From Lucifuga dentata (lineage: Eukaryota > Chordata > Actinopteri > Ophidiiformes > Bythitidae): 64,000 bases of DNA. The stretch covers positions 1 through 64,000 of the forward strand of contig VXCM01003484.1 of the NCBI GenBank assembly GCA_014773175.1, in the 5' to 3' direction. Below, in pieces: positions 45,928 through 58,242 of this stretch. A program made the translations under genes and the position numbers. The notes below the pieces were generated by a model, which was given only the letters and a program-made list of their open reading frames with translations, was not told where the DNA came from and ran no database searches. The first letter of the stretch is position 1. Each line of letters begins with the position of its first letter.

Positions 45928-47660
45928 ATCCATATGATATGGTACAGTATGATATAATACAATATGATATGATACAAGTACTTATGTGTGTGTCTGTCTT
46001 TGTACAACGCAACATGTAGGCAGGCTGGCAGTCACATGCATGAAGACATTACCATGCACATACTCTTACACAGATGTTTGATGTAATCTGAAATGAATAC
46101 AGTACTCTAGAGACTATAGATTATTATGCTGTGCAGCTAATGCAGTTATACTTTCTAATCTCTGCCCTTCAGTTGGGATTTTACTGTTCTCTCTCGTTAT
46201 CTCTCTGCTACTAATATTAGAAAGCCTGAGATATGAATATCAGGTGTTTATTTCAGAAACATTTTAGGAGATATTTACAAGTCTGGGAACACAACATATG
46301 CATGAATACCTTTATTTTCCACACGGATCATTTTCTACAAAATTAAACTAATGTCCCACATTCCATTTCCAAGCAGCTGCTTATTGCCACACCGCAGCCA
46401 AGATCTCCTCAAAGTTATTAAATAGGTCATGTTTGGATTTGAGATGCAAGCAAATGCAAATGAATGACGGAATCGTTTATCTTCCATTTGAGCTAACTCA
46501 TAAATGGAAACACAACTTGGAAGTATCCAGAAGAAGATGTAAGCACTATTCTTTGGACAAAATATTAAACACACAGAAAAGTATTAAACGCTCAGAAAAG
46601 AAGCATTGAAAATATCTGATGTTAAATGAAAGCCATACCAGTGTTTTACCTTTCAGTAACTTTTGTTTATCCTTAGTAAAGCTACTTTAACCATTCTACA
46701 ATTTATCTCATCATGTCTGTAAAGAAGAAAACAATCCTGGCCTGATTGTTTGTCTTCTTGTTTGTTATTTAGCAGGATAATAAAAAAAAAAAAAAAAAAA
46801 AAAAAAATTACATAACAGGTTTCTTAAAAATTTGGTTTGAATTTAGGCGATGAGTCAATATACTGTATTTTATGTATGATTTTGATGTAGATAGGAACAC
46901 CATGTCATCATATATAAAATCACTTTATGTTTCAGCTTAAAATTTCTGAGTCGTGTCGTACAAGGAAATTCCTTTTTTTCTTTTCTTTTCTAATTTGGAT
47001 TCTTTAGTTCAAGACAAATTTATCAGTTTTCTGACGTTTTGAAGACCTTCTCACTATTCCAACAAATGCCATCAAATGTTCACCAAATTTACCACACATT
47101 TGTATAAGGTCAAAAAAATTATAAGAATTTCATTTTACATTTTTAAACAATTAAATGGTCATCAAAATCTGTTAGTAATGAAATATTGCTTGAAATACAG
47201 GCTTATTGACACAACATTGTTTAACGTATCGGCAGAATGTTCCTACTCATTGCATTTGCAAAATGTTTATTCATCAAACTAGTTTCAGGGTTCCTACAGG
47301 AACTTGACCAACAGAAAGTTTGACTCAAGTTAATTGCTTAGGGTTAGGCAACTAGGTTAAAGTTGTTCTTAATGTGGTTCTCAATAGTGGTTGTCAATCC
47401 TGGTCCTCATTGCCATGACACTGTATTTTCCAATGAACAATTTAAATGCCCAACACTTGTGAATCTGGCTCATTCAAAATGTCAGTGAATTCATCCTTAT
47501 ACAATGTGTTTATATTCCCAGACAGGATGGAGGTATTGGACGGCAGCCAGTCAGCACGATTTTCTATCACTGTTTATATTTTGATGCAGATCAGGATCTA
47601 GATGCCAATTTAGAGGATTTGCAGCCTTGACAGTGATATGTGCTGTCTGAGTACTCTCAG
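45928..47660. other. Mostly unique AT-rich sequence
   Basis: No gene is supported. A GATAT-rich stretch follows the microsatellites (45930-45980). From 46080 to 46570 the sequence is free of simple repeats and contains an octamer-like ATGCAAAT, making it a candidate regulatory region by inference. A 26 bp A-run lies at 46782-46807. Confidence 0.45.
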
Positions 47661-47694
47661 TTTTATTTTATTTATTTATTTATTTATTTATTTT
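47661..47694. repeat. (TTTA)n microsatellite
   Basis: About eight TTTA units. Confidence 0.9.
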
Positions 47695-48897
47695 AGAATA
47701 TGAGCTCTGGTTGCTTATATTTAGAACTGCTCCAAAATGGTCTTTTTTGGAAAAAGATTACTTGATTCTCCCACAATCAAGCAATCTTAAAGTCATAAAT
47801 TAGCTTACCATCGGAGGCATTCTTCCTATTTCTGTATGTGTGTATATGTGTACATCTGTGTGTGTATTTATGAGCAAGATTTACCACAGCTATGATAAAC
47901 ATCTTAATCCCTTATAATTACATTGGATCACACACACACACACACTTATATACACACACACACACACACCAAGCCTCTCAGGTGGGATTCTCATACACTT
48001 CCAAGTAATTACCTCGTCTATCAAACAAACGAGCTAAGAGAGAATGAACAAGGCAAAGAAGGGAGGGAGGAGATGGAGAGAGTGAGGCCATGGGGGAGTC
48101 CAGCGAGGTTGGGTTGAGGATGGAAGGTGAACTGAATGGAGTAGGAGGAGAGGAGATGGAGGTGTTCTATTTCCATATGAATTATCATTTCTTTTCTTCG
48201 CTGTCCTCTTTCTCAGCACCATATCTTCTGAATAGCCATCATTACAAGGGTTGCATTTTATTTATTTATTTATTTTATTTTTTTTGTGAATGACTTGTGT
48301 GATTCAGCTTCTGCTTCTCTGCTGTTTTGTTTGTTTGTTTGTTTTAAATCCATGTTTGTGTTTTCTTTATTTTCAGTATATCTATACCTCCACATAAAGT
48401 TCCAGTATAGACAAAGCCAGAGATGTTAGAAAAATTTGCTCTGGGGCTACCTACCACACTTCTGACAAATTTCTCATTTAAAGGCAAAATGTTCTGGCAG
48501 TAGAAATTTTAGTTGTTGACTCTAATATGAAGCAAAGTGATAAAGGGTATGTTGAGATATTAAAATTGTGCCTTTGGGCAGGCAGTCCAAGCTAGTTGGC
48601 TTTGAGGGCCTGAACGCCCTGCAGTGGCCTTCATCACTCGTTGGCATGGTGTCTTAATGTGCCTTTCCTTTCCTGTGAATATTCCNCCCCCCGCACTGTC
48701 AATCATTTTCTTTACATTTATGACCTCTTCTTCATTTATCTCTCTCATTCCTTCCTCTTATTCTCCACCACATTACCTTCATCCTACATCAAGAAGCTCA
48801 GATGCAGCAAAACATTTTACCAAGTAGTTTTTGTCTATTATTGAATCTTTGAAACTGTAACACACAAATACTGTATATCATATAACCAGACACAATC

Positions 48898-48900
<3 letters not shown>
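47695..48900. other. Non-coding sequence
   Basis: No gene is supported. Two short (CA)n arrays lie at 47930-47969, a (TTTA)n near 48257-48284 and an N before a C-run at 48686. Confidence 0.5.

Positions 48901-48945
<45 letters not shown>
48901..48945. repeat. (CT)n microsatellite
   Basis: Twenty-two CT units in an uninterrupted run. Confidence 0.97.
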
Positions 48946-48946
<1 letters not shown>

Positions 48947-49801
48947 GATATACATTCATACAAACATCCACTCAAAGGAAACTTTCTCTGTTCTTATTCT
49001 GTCCAAGCTCCGTAAATAATAATTCAAAACACTTTTTTTTTTTTAAACTTAGTCTTTTTCTTACTTTTCTTTATGTATGTGTTATTCATTTGCTCTGTTG
49101 GTAAGTTTTAGTTCTGAGGAGCATATTGTTTGTGGGCACAGACAACGAGGTAGCAGAGGCAGGCTGACATCATCATGACGACAAAGAACCCAGGGTCATT
49201 ACAGCAATATCACCGAGGAAGTTGGACGTGTGGAGAAGCTGTCTAGTTTTATGAAAATGCAATAAGAAACAAATAGATTGCTTTTAGGTTTTCATGGCCT
49301 TTTAATTACTGAGTGGTTCCACATCCATCAGAGCATTTAAAACTAAAATTAATTTCATAAAGCATTGAAATCAAAGCCAGTATCTCTGCACATCACACAT
49401 TTTAGGTATTTTCTCACTTAACTTACTGGTGGCATTCCCAACCAAAAATTACACAAACCTTTGTTATGTATTTAGTTTAATTTAAACTTGTTCCACCTTT
49501 TGCCACAAACAGAATGATGACTGAGTGTGGTCAGAAATGTGCTTGTTGCTCATGTAATTACACTCCACAGTGACATACTGAACACACTCACTTCAACTGT
49601 ACTGCAGTGGGATAACAGCTTAACTTGTAGAGGTCAGCAAAAACAACATTTCTGCCACAGTTAAGTTGCTCTTCAATGTCTTTAAACATCTGCAAAAAGT
49701 TGGAGGTTGTATAAATGTCTTCCCTTTCGGCCTAATGACTTCCTATATACGTCCATCTGAAGGTGCCAGAGTATTATTTAAGTGACATACTTGTCACTCT
49801 G
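48946..49801. other. AT-rich non-coding sequence
   Basis: No feature is supported. Confidence 0.5.
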
Positions 49802-50453
49802 CACTGTAAAAAATCTTACTTAAAAAATAAAAAAATGAGGCAACATTTTCCAATCATTTTTTTAAAGTTGGGTGAACTACTGGTATTTTTGAGTAGGACA
49901 AACTCAATAATATATATTTGACTTTAAGATGTAAAATTAAGTACAGCCTATGTGGAAACAGCCAAGAAATTGAGTTGAGCCCAACTTGATAGTCGTCAAC
50001 ATATGACCATTAAACTTGATTAAAATTTAAGAAGAAACACTACAAAATTGAGTTCCATGAACTCATACATTTTTTTTTAATTTTGACAAACTCTTGTTTT
50101 GTGTGTTTGTGTCACTCATTCACTTACCCAACCCTGACTTCTCCTGCCAGTCCAAGGAATGAACCAGCAACCTTTCAGTCATGAGCTCGCTTCTCTAACA
50201 TTTAAGCCACCACTGTTCCATTACAGGAAGAAGTACAGACATGCTACATCAGCACTTTCACCAGTTTTATAAATCTTTACCCGTATTCTGGTATTATTCC
50301 ACAAATATAAACATGCCAACAAACAGTCCATGTTAAATACATCAAATGTAAACTTTCTGTGCAAGATTTTGTATCTCAAACTGTCAACATGTGTTGACAG
50401 TTTCACTCAAACACACAAAACAAGAGTTTGTGAAAATTAAAAAAATGTATGCT
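49802..50453. mobile_element. CACTGTAAAAAA-type MITE remnant with inverted arms
   Basis: It starts CACTGTAAAAAATCTTACTT, a terminus common to small fish DNA transposons and close to the palindromic MITE at 52642. Segments 50064-50111 and 50405-50453 are inverted copies of each other over about 45 bp (CATACATTTTTTT and AAACTCTTGTTTTGTGTGTT on one arm). The arms enclose a SINE head and a near-perfect palindrome around TGTCAACATGTGTTGACA (50380-50402). The right terminus is not clear. Confidence 0.5.
50112..50219 (-). mobile_element. tRNA-derived SINE head
   Basis: On the minus strand the segment reads GGAACAGTGGTGGCTTAAAT followed by GTTAGAGAAGCGAGCTCATG. It carries a box A-like TGGCTTAAATGTTAGAG (50193-50209) and a box B-like GGTTGCTGGTTCATTCC (50157-50173) at tRNA-like spacing. 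This layout of two RNA polymerase III promoter boxes is that of a common acanthomorph tRNA-type SINE, whose consensus box B is GGTTCGAATCC; here it is mutated. It is not a functional tRNA gene: no cloverleaf is preserved. Confidence 0.68.
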
Positions 50454-52447
50454 CTAATTCTTATTCAATTGACAGATGGTTAGTTACGACTCGCTATTCT
50501 TCCCAGTTTACACAGGCTGCTCATCAGGGATCTGAGACACAGTGATATCACAGTGGACACAAATAGTTCACCATGCAATGTTACGCGTCACTGAACATGA
50601 TGGAGAGAGAAGGACTGCCCCTTCCCACCAATCCTCTCCATTTATTTCTGATCCAGAAATACTGTGTCACTGCAACAGCCGTGTGCATCAGCTGCATTTC
50701 CTCCAAAAGACTGGCATTAAGAAAAAAAAAAAAAAATCAAATGGAAACATTAAGTTTTCAGTTTGAGTAGAAGTCTGTGACTGCAATAACAACATGATTT
50801 GGCAAAGCAGAGACAAGAGTGTTCATTAAAAAATCATAACCATTGGATGGTTAATTTTAATTGGTTGATTAAATTTTATAGTGGCTGGGCAGGAAACAAG
50901 TGCTTGTTTTTGAAAAGATCAATTACTTGTGGCTTGTAAACTGGATCATTACAGGGAATTGTCAGTCATCCAACCATGTAAAGACTTAAAGACTTAGCTT
51001 TCATTTCTAGTTTGGCAGTAGTGAGTGTCAGAAGTCAAATTGAATATATACTGTATATTGCTGTATTGTTGCTTTTGTAAAACAAAGCAAATGTAAGACA
51101 GTATATCATGTTTTTACTCAACAGTGTTATTTATAACTGCAAATGTGGCAATTGTAGATTGTAATTGTAGCTTTCAAATAAAATCACACAGTTACTCACA
51201 GAAAACATGGCAACCAGGCTTTGCCATATATTCAGACACCTAGTTGACCCATAACACACCCACTTGCATTGCAGGATAGTACTTTCTGCTAATGCCACCC
51301 CATTTTCCAAGTGTGCCGTGCACCTTCAGCTGCAAAATTATCAAAGTGTGCCGCCGTGTCTCTGCAGACTACACAGCATTGCTTTACTGCAGTTTGCACT
51401 CTGCACCTTCTTTTTTATAGGCTCAGGGACCTGTGTGAAGCCTGCATGCATCTGGCAAAAGTTTTGGTCAAACCATGTCATTCAAGGAGTGCAGATGGGA
51501 AAAGGGAAGCAGAGAAAGAGTTTATCCACTTTTACACTTTATGTATATATCATTATGTTATGGAGAGAAGACAAAAAGTCTGAGACAGAAAAGTGGAAGC
51601 ATAGCTAGTATTAAGACATTTTCCTTACATATTTTCCTTATTTCAGCAGAGTTGCAGCCAGTTCACTATAAAAGGTGTCAGTTCTGAGTTTCTTTTGGGG
51701 ATAAAGCTGCTAGCAGATTCTCTTTATGTGAACCACTGTTTGATATGATATGATTTTTTTTTTTCGTATCGTATCATTTTCTTCATTTCCGTTTACCCAA
51801 ATAATTCATTGGCACACTGATGGAAAATCCAGTCTTTACATATTATGGATATTTGGATGTGATGGGATAGTTTGCTAGATAGATTAGATGTTGTAAATAG
51901 AAGTTCCAAAAGCTGCATTCAGCACCTGAAAATTGCACAAAGAAAGCTTCAGAGAAAGAAACAAGTGTCGAGTAATCCTGAAAGACAGAAGGGGAAAGGA
52001 ACTGCACTGATGTTGAATTCACTCTGCAATCACAGAGCAAGATGAAAACAGATAAAAGCCTGATGGTGATGAAGCACAATGACTGTGACAACCATTACAT
52101 GGTGACACAACAGCAGCTTGGTCAATTAGATAACAGCAATGCACTGCAACTGTCAAGGAAAATCTAAAAGCTACACGACAGGATATGTGTGTGCGGCTGC
52201 ATTTCGTGTGTGGCTGTGCAAGTTTAATTTGTACTTTGCAGTATTGGTTTACACCTGCTCCTCGATTCAGAATTGTTGAAATCATTAAAACACCATCTAT
52301 ACCTGCACATCTATAACCATTAGAAAGCAATAAACTGTACAGACTTGGCACGAATAAAGTAATCAATTTGAAATGAAAGCAGAATGGTGACTGCACATTC
52401 CAGACAAACCATGTTAGCATTGACCTGATCGAAGGCTGCAAATGCCA

Positions 52448-52449
<2 letters not shown>
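50454..52449. other. AT-rich non-coding sequence
   Basis: No gene or element is supported. Short open frames at 51264-51687 show no known motif. Confidence 0.5.

Positions 52450-52491
<42 letters not shown>
52450..52491. repeat. (CT)n microsatellite
   Basis: About 21 CT units. Confidence 0.95.
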
Positions 52492-52494
<3 letters not shown>

Positions 52495-52641
52495 AGTGTC
52501 TTTGTGTGTGGTGCTTTTCATCTCTAGAGTGAGGGTCGTTGTCATAACTGACTGATTTGGGTTTTTTTTTTATGAATCAGCTGTGTCTTTTCGTGGTTGT
52601 GTGTGTGTGTATGTCATACATCCTCTGGAGTTGCTTCTGTA

Positions 52642-52856
52642 CACTGTAAAATGTGACAAGTTGATCTTGCTTAAAAAAATTCTAGGAAACTGATTGCCTT
52701 GAAAAAGGTAAGTAAATATAACTATTAGTCTTAAGTTATGTTTACTTTATGTCTACTTGAACTTGAGACTATATAGTTATATTTACTTACCCTTTTCAAG
52801 GCAATCAGTTTCCTAGAATTTTTTTAAGCAAGATCAACTTGTCACATTTTACAGTG
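52642..52856. mobile_element. Palindromic (foldback) MITE
   Basis: The left arm starting CACTGTAAAATGTGACAAGT (from 52642) is repeated in inverted orientation at the right end. Over about 83 bp I find a single mismatch (GAAAAAGG against GAAAAGGG). The arms surround about 49 bp of loop, and TA lies on each side (52640-52641 and 52857-52858). There is no coding capacity. The near identity of the arms suggests recent origin or arm homogenisation. The superfamily is not certain. Confidence 0.88.
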
Positions 52857-52929
52857 TATGCTTGCATTTTTATTTTGTGAATTTCAGGCATTAAAAATAA
52901 ATGCTAATGAACAATGATTCCTTTATGTA

Positions 52930-53025
52930 TCTACTACATGATGTATCCCAGCATGCACTGGGCAAGAGAAAACCCTGGTTGTTAGTCTATCACAGAACTA
53001 TCTGCGGGCAATTTAGAGTTTCTAG
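52930..53025 (+). repeat. Dispersed teleost repeat fragment
   Basis: The phrases TATCCCAGCATGCACTGGGC, AAAACCCTGG, AGTCTATCACAGA and GCGGGCAATTTAGAGTTTCT occur in the order found in a very common vertebrate dispersed repeat (TATCCCAGCTGAC ... CCCTGGACAGG ... GGGCAATTTAGAGT). It is fragmentary and non-coding. Confidence 0.6.
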
Positions 53026-53302
53026 TCTAGTCTAGTCTTCGGCCCACGCAGACACAAAAACTCCAGAAAGGCCTTAGGTGGCTGTCTCAGGTTCCAGCTT
53101 AGACCTTCATACTGTGATGCGAGAATACCAACCGATGACCGACTGAGTCGTAAAAAACAAAAACAAAAACTAAGGACAAAGTCAAGCCAAGTATAAATTC
53201 CTCACCAACTTACAAGGAACTTTCTCTAACAAAATTTCAGAGGAGAATTACCAGCTACATTTGAGGCTCCCATTCAACAACAAGGTTTTTTCTGTGAAGC
53301 TA

Positions 53303-53303
<1 letters not shown>
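53026..53303. other. Non-coding sequence
   Basis: Nothing recognisable. Confidence 0.5.

Positions 53304-53350
<47 letters not shown>
53304..53350. repeat. (GAT)n trinucleotide array
   Basis: About 15 uninterrupted GAT units. Confidence 0.97.
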
Positions 53351-54068
53351 GGATTTTAAGTTTTGTACCTCCAGGATTTCGAGCCTGTCTCTTCACATTG
53401 TCATGGTTACGTGTGAAAAGAGAACGAGATACACAGGGAGCAAGGGTGAGTGTGTGTGAAAGAAAAGGAAAGAGAAGAGAGTACAAAACCAGCACCTGTC
53501 TCAATATGTCACCTAAATACTCTCCTTCAAATACACACACGCACAAATAGAGGATTGTGACATCCATCATTTCATGGTCAACACGTTGCCATGGTGCCCC
53601 AGGCAACAGCAAACAGGAAGCAAGTTGATTTAGGAGGATGAAGCGTGACAGGAGTCTGCTTAACATAAGACGTAGAAACACAGTCTGATCCCTGTAGTAT
53701 TTAGATGTAATAAGTACACGAGACATTCAGCCTGCTGAAAATTCATAGCTCAGCACTGGGGGAAAAAAAACAAAAAAAGATATGGACTTTTTAAAAAAAA
53801 CAAACAAACAAAACAAAAGAATTATCTGGATCCTGAGAAAACAAATTAAAATTTCTTAAAAGCTGGGTGGATGGATGGATGGATGGATGGATGGATGGCT
53901 GACATGGTTTATTGTTAAATGACTTCTTTGTGGCAGCTTGTTTACACTGTATTTGCCAACATTTTGTGCATTCTGGCATAATTTGATTCAAATTACATGT
54001 TTTCAAGTCACTCAGTATTGTCCACAAGTTCTTTGCAAAATTGGCACTGACTGTATTTCTTTTATATG
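53351..54068. other. Non-coding sequence with (GGAT)n
   Basis: A GGAT tetranucleotide array of about seven units lies at 53868-53898. No gene is supported. Confidence 0.5.
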
Positions 54069-54070
54069 TA

Positions 54071-55482
54071 CACAGCAAATTCAGCAGAGTCAAAATAACT
54101 CTGTAAGAGTTAATCTCAACACTTTCAAAGTGTCTCATGGGGTCCACTCCCAAAAGTGTTATTTCAACACTTTTCAAAGTGTTAGCATTTTAACACTATA
54201 ATGGAGTAAATATTAACTCTGTGCAGAGTTGAAATTTAACACTGCTCGACACTACAAAGTGTTAAATATTCTCAACACCAGTGTCAGGAGTTAAAACTGA
54301 ACTCTTTTAAAGTGTGACATATTTTCAACACTAGTGTAAGGTGTTAAAAATTAACTCTTTTATTGTGTAATTTTTTAACTACTTAAGAGTTACCCTCTAA
54401 TTAGCATATTGTGTGTAAATATAGTACAATACAATTTAATGTATGTTAAAAAAATGACAGACCTATCCTGTTTGCTTCAATCCACATTTTTATTTCAGAA
54501 AGTCTTAATTAATTACTGACTATAATGCTGTCCAACACTAGTCTCTCTTCTTCAACATCAGCATGATGAAGAGGAGAAGAACACTTCTCCCTGAACAAAG
54601 TGGAATTACTTTGCTCAATCAGAGACATTTCTCAGTTAAAGCTTATTAAAGCTTCAACAACAAAACAGCAATATAACAGTTAATAGTAAGCAGAATGCAG
54701 CAGGGATATCATAACAAGAACACACACTCTCTCTGATGGTGACACACCAAAAAGTAGAATGCATTCAAATGTAACTCAAACTGTTACAGCTGCAACAAAT
54801 AAACTTATACAAAGCTGTAACATTCACAAAAAGGATGATAACAGATATTTACAACAGAACTAGAACTCAGAGCATGTAACACTGCTGCAAGCATGCTGGG
54901 AGAATCAGAGCAGCTCAATCCACCGTCGCTACAGTGTGTTTACTGCAGACTTTGCATGTCGCCTTTAACAGCAACTTTTAACTTCTCATGTTGGGCCTTT
55001 TAGAGCCTTTGTGTGAAAAACAATAACCTCATTCTAACTCCGTCCAGGAGTATCACCTGCTAGCATGAACTCTTTGATAGCATGGCTGCTATTCATAAAG
55101 AGAGTGTGGAAAACTTGGATATGATCAAAAACAGTCAAATTTAAGGAAATTAACATTTAAATGTTTACCTAAAAATGAATTTTGAAGTTAACCATTGTTG
55201 TTGTGACTGCATGTTATGCTCAAACTAATGAAGCAGAAAAAACTCCCAACACCCTCAGAGTTGAAAGCCAGTGTCAAAAACTTCCAGATCATCAAATCAA
55301 CACCGTCAGTGTTGATTTGACAAAAATGGCTTCAACACCCAATTTTGACACCAACTATTTAGTTGACCGGGTGTCAAAAGAGGCAAATTACACCAAATCC
55401 ATAGTTAGATTAACTCCAGACGTAGTTGGATTGACACTCTTTTCATCAGCACCAGAATTTTAACTCTGCTGAATTTGCTGTG
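54071..55482. mobile_element. Inverted-repeat element with repetitive subterminal regions
   Basis: Left end CACAGCAAATTCAGCAGAGT (54071-54090) and its exact reverse complement (55463-55482) form a perfect 20 bp terminal inverted repeat, extending to 25 of 26 bases, with TA on both sides. In the first 330 bp AACAC or GTGTT occurs ten times and AACTCT or AGAGTT seven times, in both orientations. The right end has fewer copies but includes a 12 bp hairpin (55292-55320) on the same motif. The middle (54400-55230) is unlike the ends and has no recognisable transposase. A 93-codon open frame at the right end is made of these repeats and is not a gene. Confidence 0.78.
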
Positions 55483-55484
55483 TA

Positions 55485-58242
55485 CAATTTGTTTTATATG
55501 TGATCAGGTAATTATGATAATGCTAACAATGCTGTCACTATCTCATAAAAAGTACACCATGCAGTTTGTTGTGAAAACTTTTAGAATACCAAGCTCATTT
55601 GCATACAGGGCATTTCTCTCAACTTTTTTGACTGATCTGTTCCTCAGCTCTGACAACTATGATTCTATATTCGCATAATCGGAGTGTTAAAGAATGTAAT
55701 ACTGTTCACAAACTCACCAAGAAATAAATACAAATCAGGTCAGAGGTCATCAGGCAGCAAGACTTGCTTTTTAAAAATTGCTTATTAAAAAATAATAATC
55801 ATTTCAGGAAACATATTAGTAGTATAACAGTGACACTAAGTTGGACTACATTACAGCAAATGAATCACCAAAGATAACTCCACAAATGATATAAAACTAA
55901 GGCTGCTCATGCATGAGTGATTGTAAATTTGCTTTGTTGGCTGGACTGTTCTTTATGCTGATGATCATTCATTGCAACCACTGAGGGAATAGTTTTATGT
56001 GACGTAAGCAGAAGTGACAAAATGATGGCGTGTTATAAGTAGCGTAATGCACAACACAAATTATTCAATGATCTGGGCTAAAAGGTGATTGCATGTCAGC
56101 AGGAAGACAACCAGAGCTTTCTAATTGGTGTTTACATGAAATTTAAATGGTACATTAGCAGTTAATGTAACAGTTGTAGCTAACACCACTTCTTGCTAAA
56201 GTATGTAGGTTGAGCACAGCACAGAGGGTCGGGTGTGTAGGCAGCGAGGTGAACAACACACACATCCCTTACTGAAGCTAATTTCATCACTTTCATGTGT
56301 AAGCAGCCTTAGGATGGAGCAAAAGCACAGACTTGACCATGTGCACTTTCCACGCGCTCTCTAACAGTTATCGGGCAAAATAACAAAAACAAAAAAAAAA
56401 AAAAAANAAAAAAAAAAAAAAACACTAATCCCCTGTGATATACCATCATACCATGACATATTGTACGTTATCTGTTTAATAATAATAATCAAGCCAGTTG
56501 TAAGTCAAATTAAATGGCTAAGTGAAAGTGAAGGGTGATATTATGTTTCACTTACATCTAAATGCATTCTGTTTTTATGACAAAAAACATCATATTTCTG
56601 TCTTATATTGTTATGAATTCAAGTGAGCAGTGCTGTAGTACAGTAGAACGATCTGTATAGTCATTTTCACTTTTTTTTTTATTATTATGGGGAAACAGTC
56701 AGATCAGATGGCAAAGCACTAAAACCAAGCCTGTGTATTTAGTGTGGAGACTGCTCTGCTTCAAGGAAATTACATGGCTGATTGGGAGAACTGAGAGGAA
56801 TACCAGTGGGCCAAATGGACGAGTCAGTGGGACAGATGTGACCCATAGGACTCCCTGCATGAAAACAGCAGGTAATTATTTGTCTGGCTATCATACAGTA
56901 TATCATATAAATACATTTGGAGTTTAAATAAGCAAAACCCTGTCAACTTTTTGTTTAATCACTGAATTGCTAAAACTATTTGCCAAGTCAGTGGTCAGAG
57001 GAGCACCATAGTGATGGAGTGGCTGTGTCTATGTGTGTGTATTGGTGAGTGACAGACTTTCGTGACAGAGTATTTTTAAAGGTCTGCCTCCAGCCTTACA
57101 GCTTTGTGTGCGACAACTCATATGAACCACACTGTCACAGAATGTCACGTGAAGAGGAATCTCAAAACTGTGAAGTCCTAGAACCAGTCAGAGAAATCTT
57201 TGTTTCTGCCACATCCAAGAGCTTGACTTGACAGCAGAGTGTGTGAGTGTGTAATGCGACTGAAAATCAGAATGAAGGAATGCTTGTTAGCGGAGCAGTT
57301 ATTCAGCAGCTTGGAAGAGCTGAATCCACCAATAATAACAGAAAACTTTTTAAAAATCGCATCATTTGATGATTTTTCTCACACACGCTAACATTTGAAA
57401 AGCAGATAGTGACATGACAAAACATCATTCATTGTCTTACAACTGTCAGCACCATGAAGCACTTAAGGTTTCATAAATATAGAATATTTCAATGTACTGC
57501 TGCATGTGACAAATAAAACTTTACTTTAAATATAAAACATATCCAAGTACAAGAATAATTTTTTAATCATTTAATGCAAAGAAAACAATTTTTTTTAATT
57601 GTTTTGTTGAGCAGAACACCAAAAGTTGTAATGGCGTTGTATGACATAGAGTGTAAAACTTTTGTCATTCATAGCTAGTGAGCTTTTTAGGACATTTATT
57701 GAAACCAAAGAATCAGTTAAAAGTAAAACAAAATGCATTATACTGTATATATATATTGCTTAATAACAACAGAAATGATGCAAGAAAAATGTACATTTGC
57801 TGAAACAGTTACAATTTATCACATCCAGTTTTAGAAAGCTTGTATTTGCAGTGGGTAACATGAAACAAACTCAACTGCAGCATAATTTATCAGGCCTTCG
57901 TGTCTTTACACGGTTCTTCTTCTTTAAGCATTCTGCAGTATGACAGAGCTCCCAAACTGGAAAACACACAGCAGAACACATATTCACATGAACTTCTCAG
58001 GCCCTGTTGAGTTGTCAACTTTGTAATATTCAAGGTAAGAGATTAGCTGAGTTTTAAATTCACTTTCTGTTCTCTTGTTGTAACTTACCAGCATTGATCT
58101 TCACACAGTTATGAATTCCAAGAAGCTCACTGTGGTACCATCCGTTAGAGACAAATTTAGTTAAATCAAGCTTGTGTCCCTATAAAACCAAAACTAGTCA
58201 GGCACCTGCTTATACAGTATATGTGATCTTTTAACTTTTTAT
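55485..58242. other. AT-rich non-coding sequence
   Basis: No gene or element is supported over 2.7 kb. An A-tract with an N lies at 56391-56422. Most of it appears unique. Confidence 0.5.

Noticed and set aside
45525..46019. 164-codon open frame across the microsatellite cluster
   Set aside because: Entirely made of CT and GT repeats and an assembly duplication.
53274..53726. 150-codon open frame on the minus strand
   Set aside because: It ends in a poly-Ser run from the (GAT)n array and shows no domain.
55182..55463. 93-codon open frame at 55.2 kb
   Set aside because: It lies in the repetitive right end of the inverted-repeat element, so it is not independent evidence of a gene.
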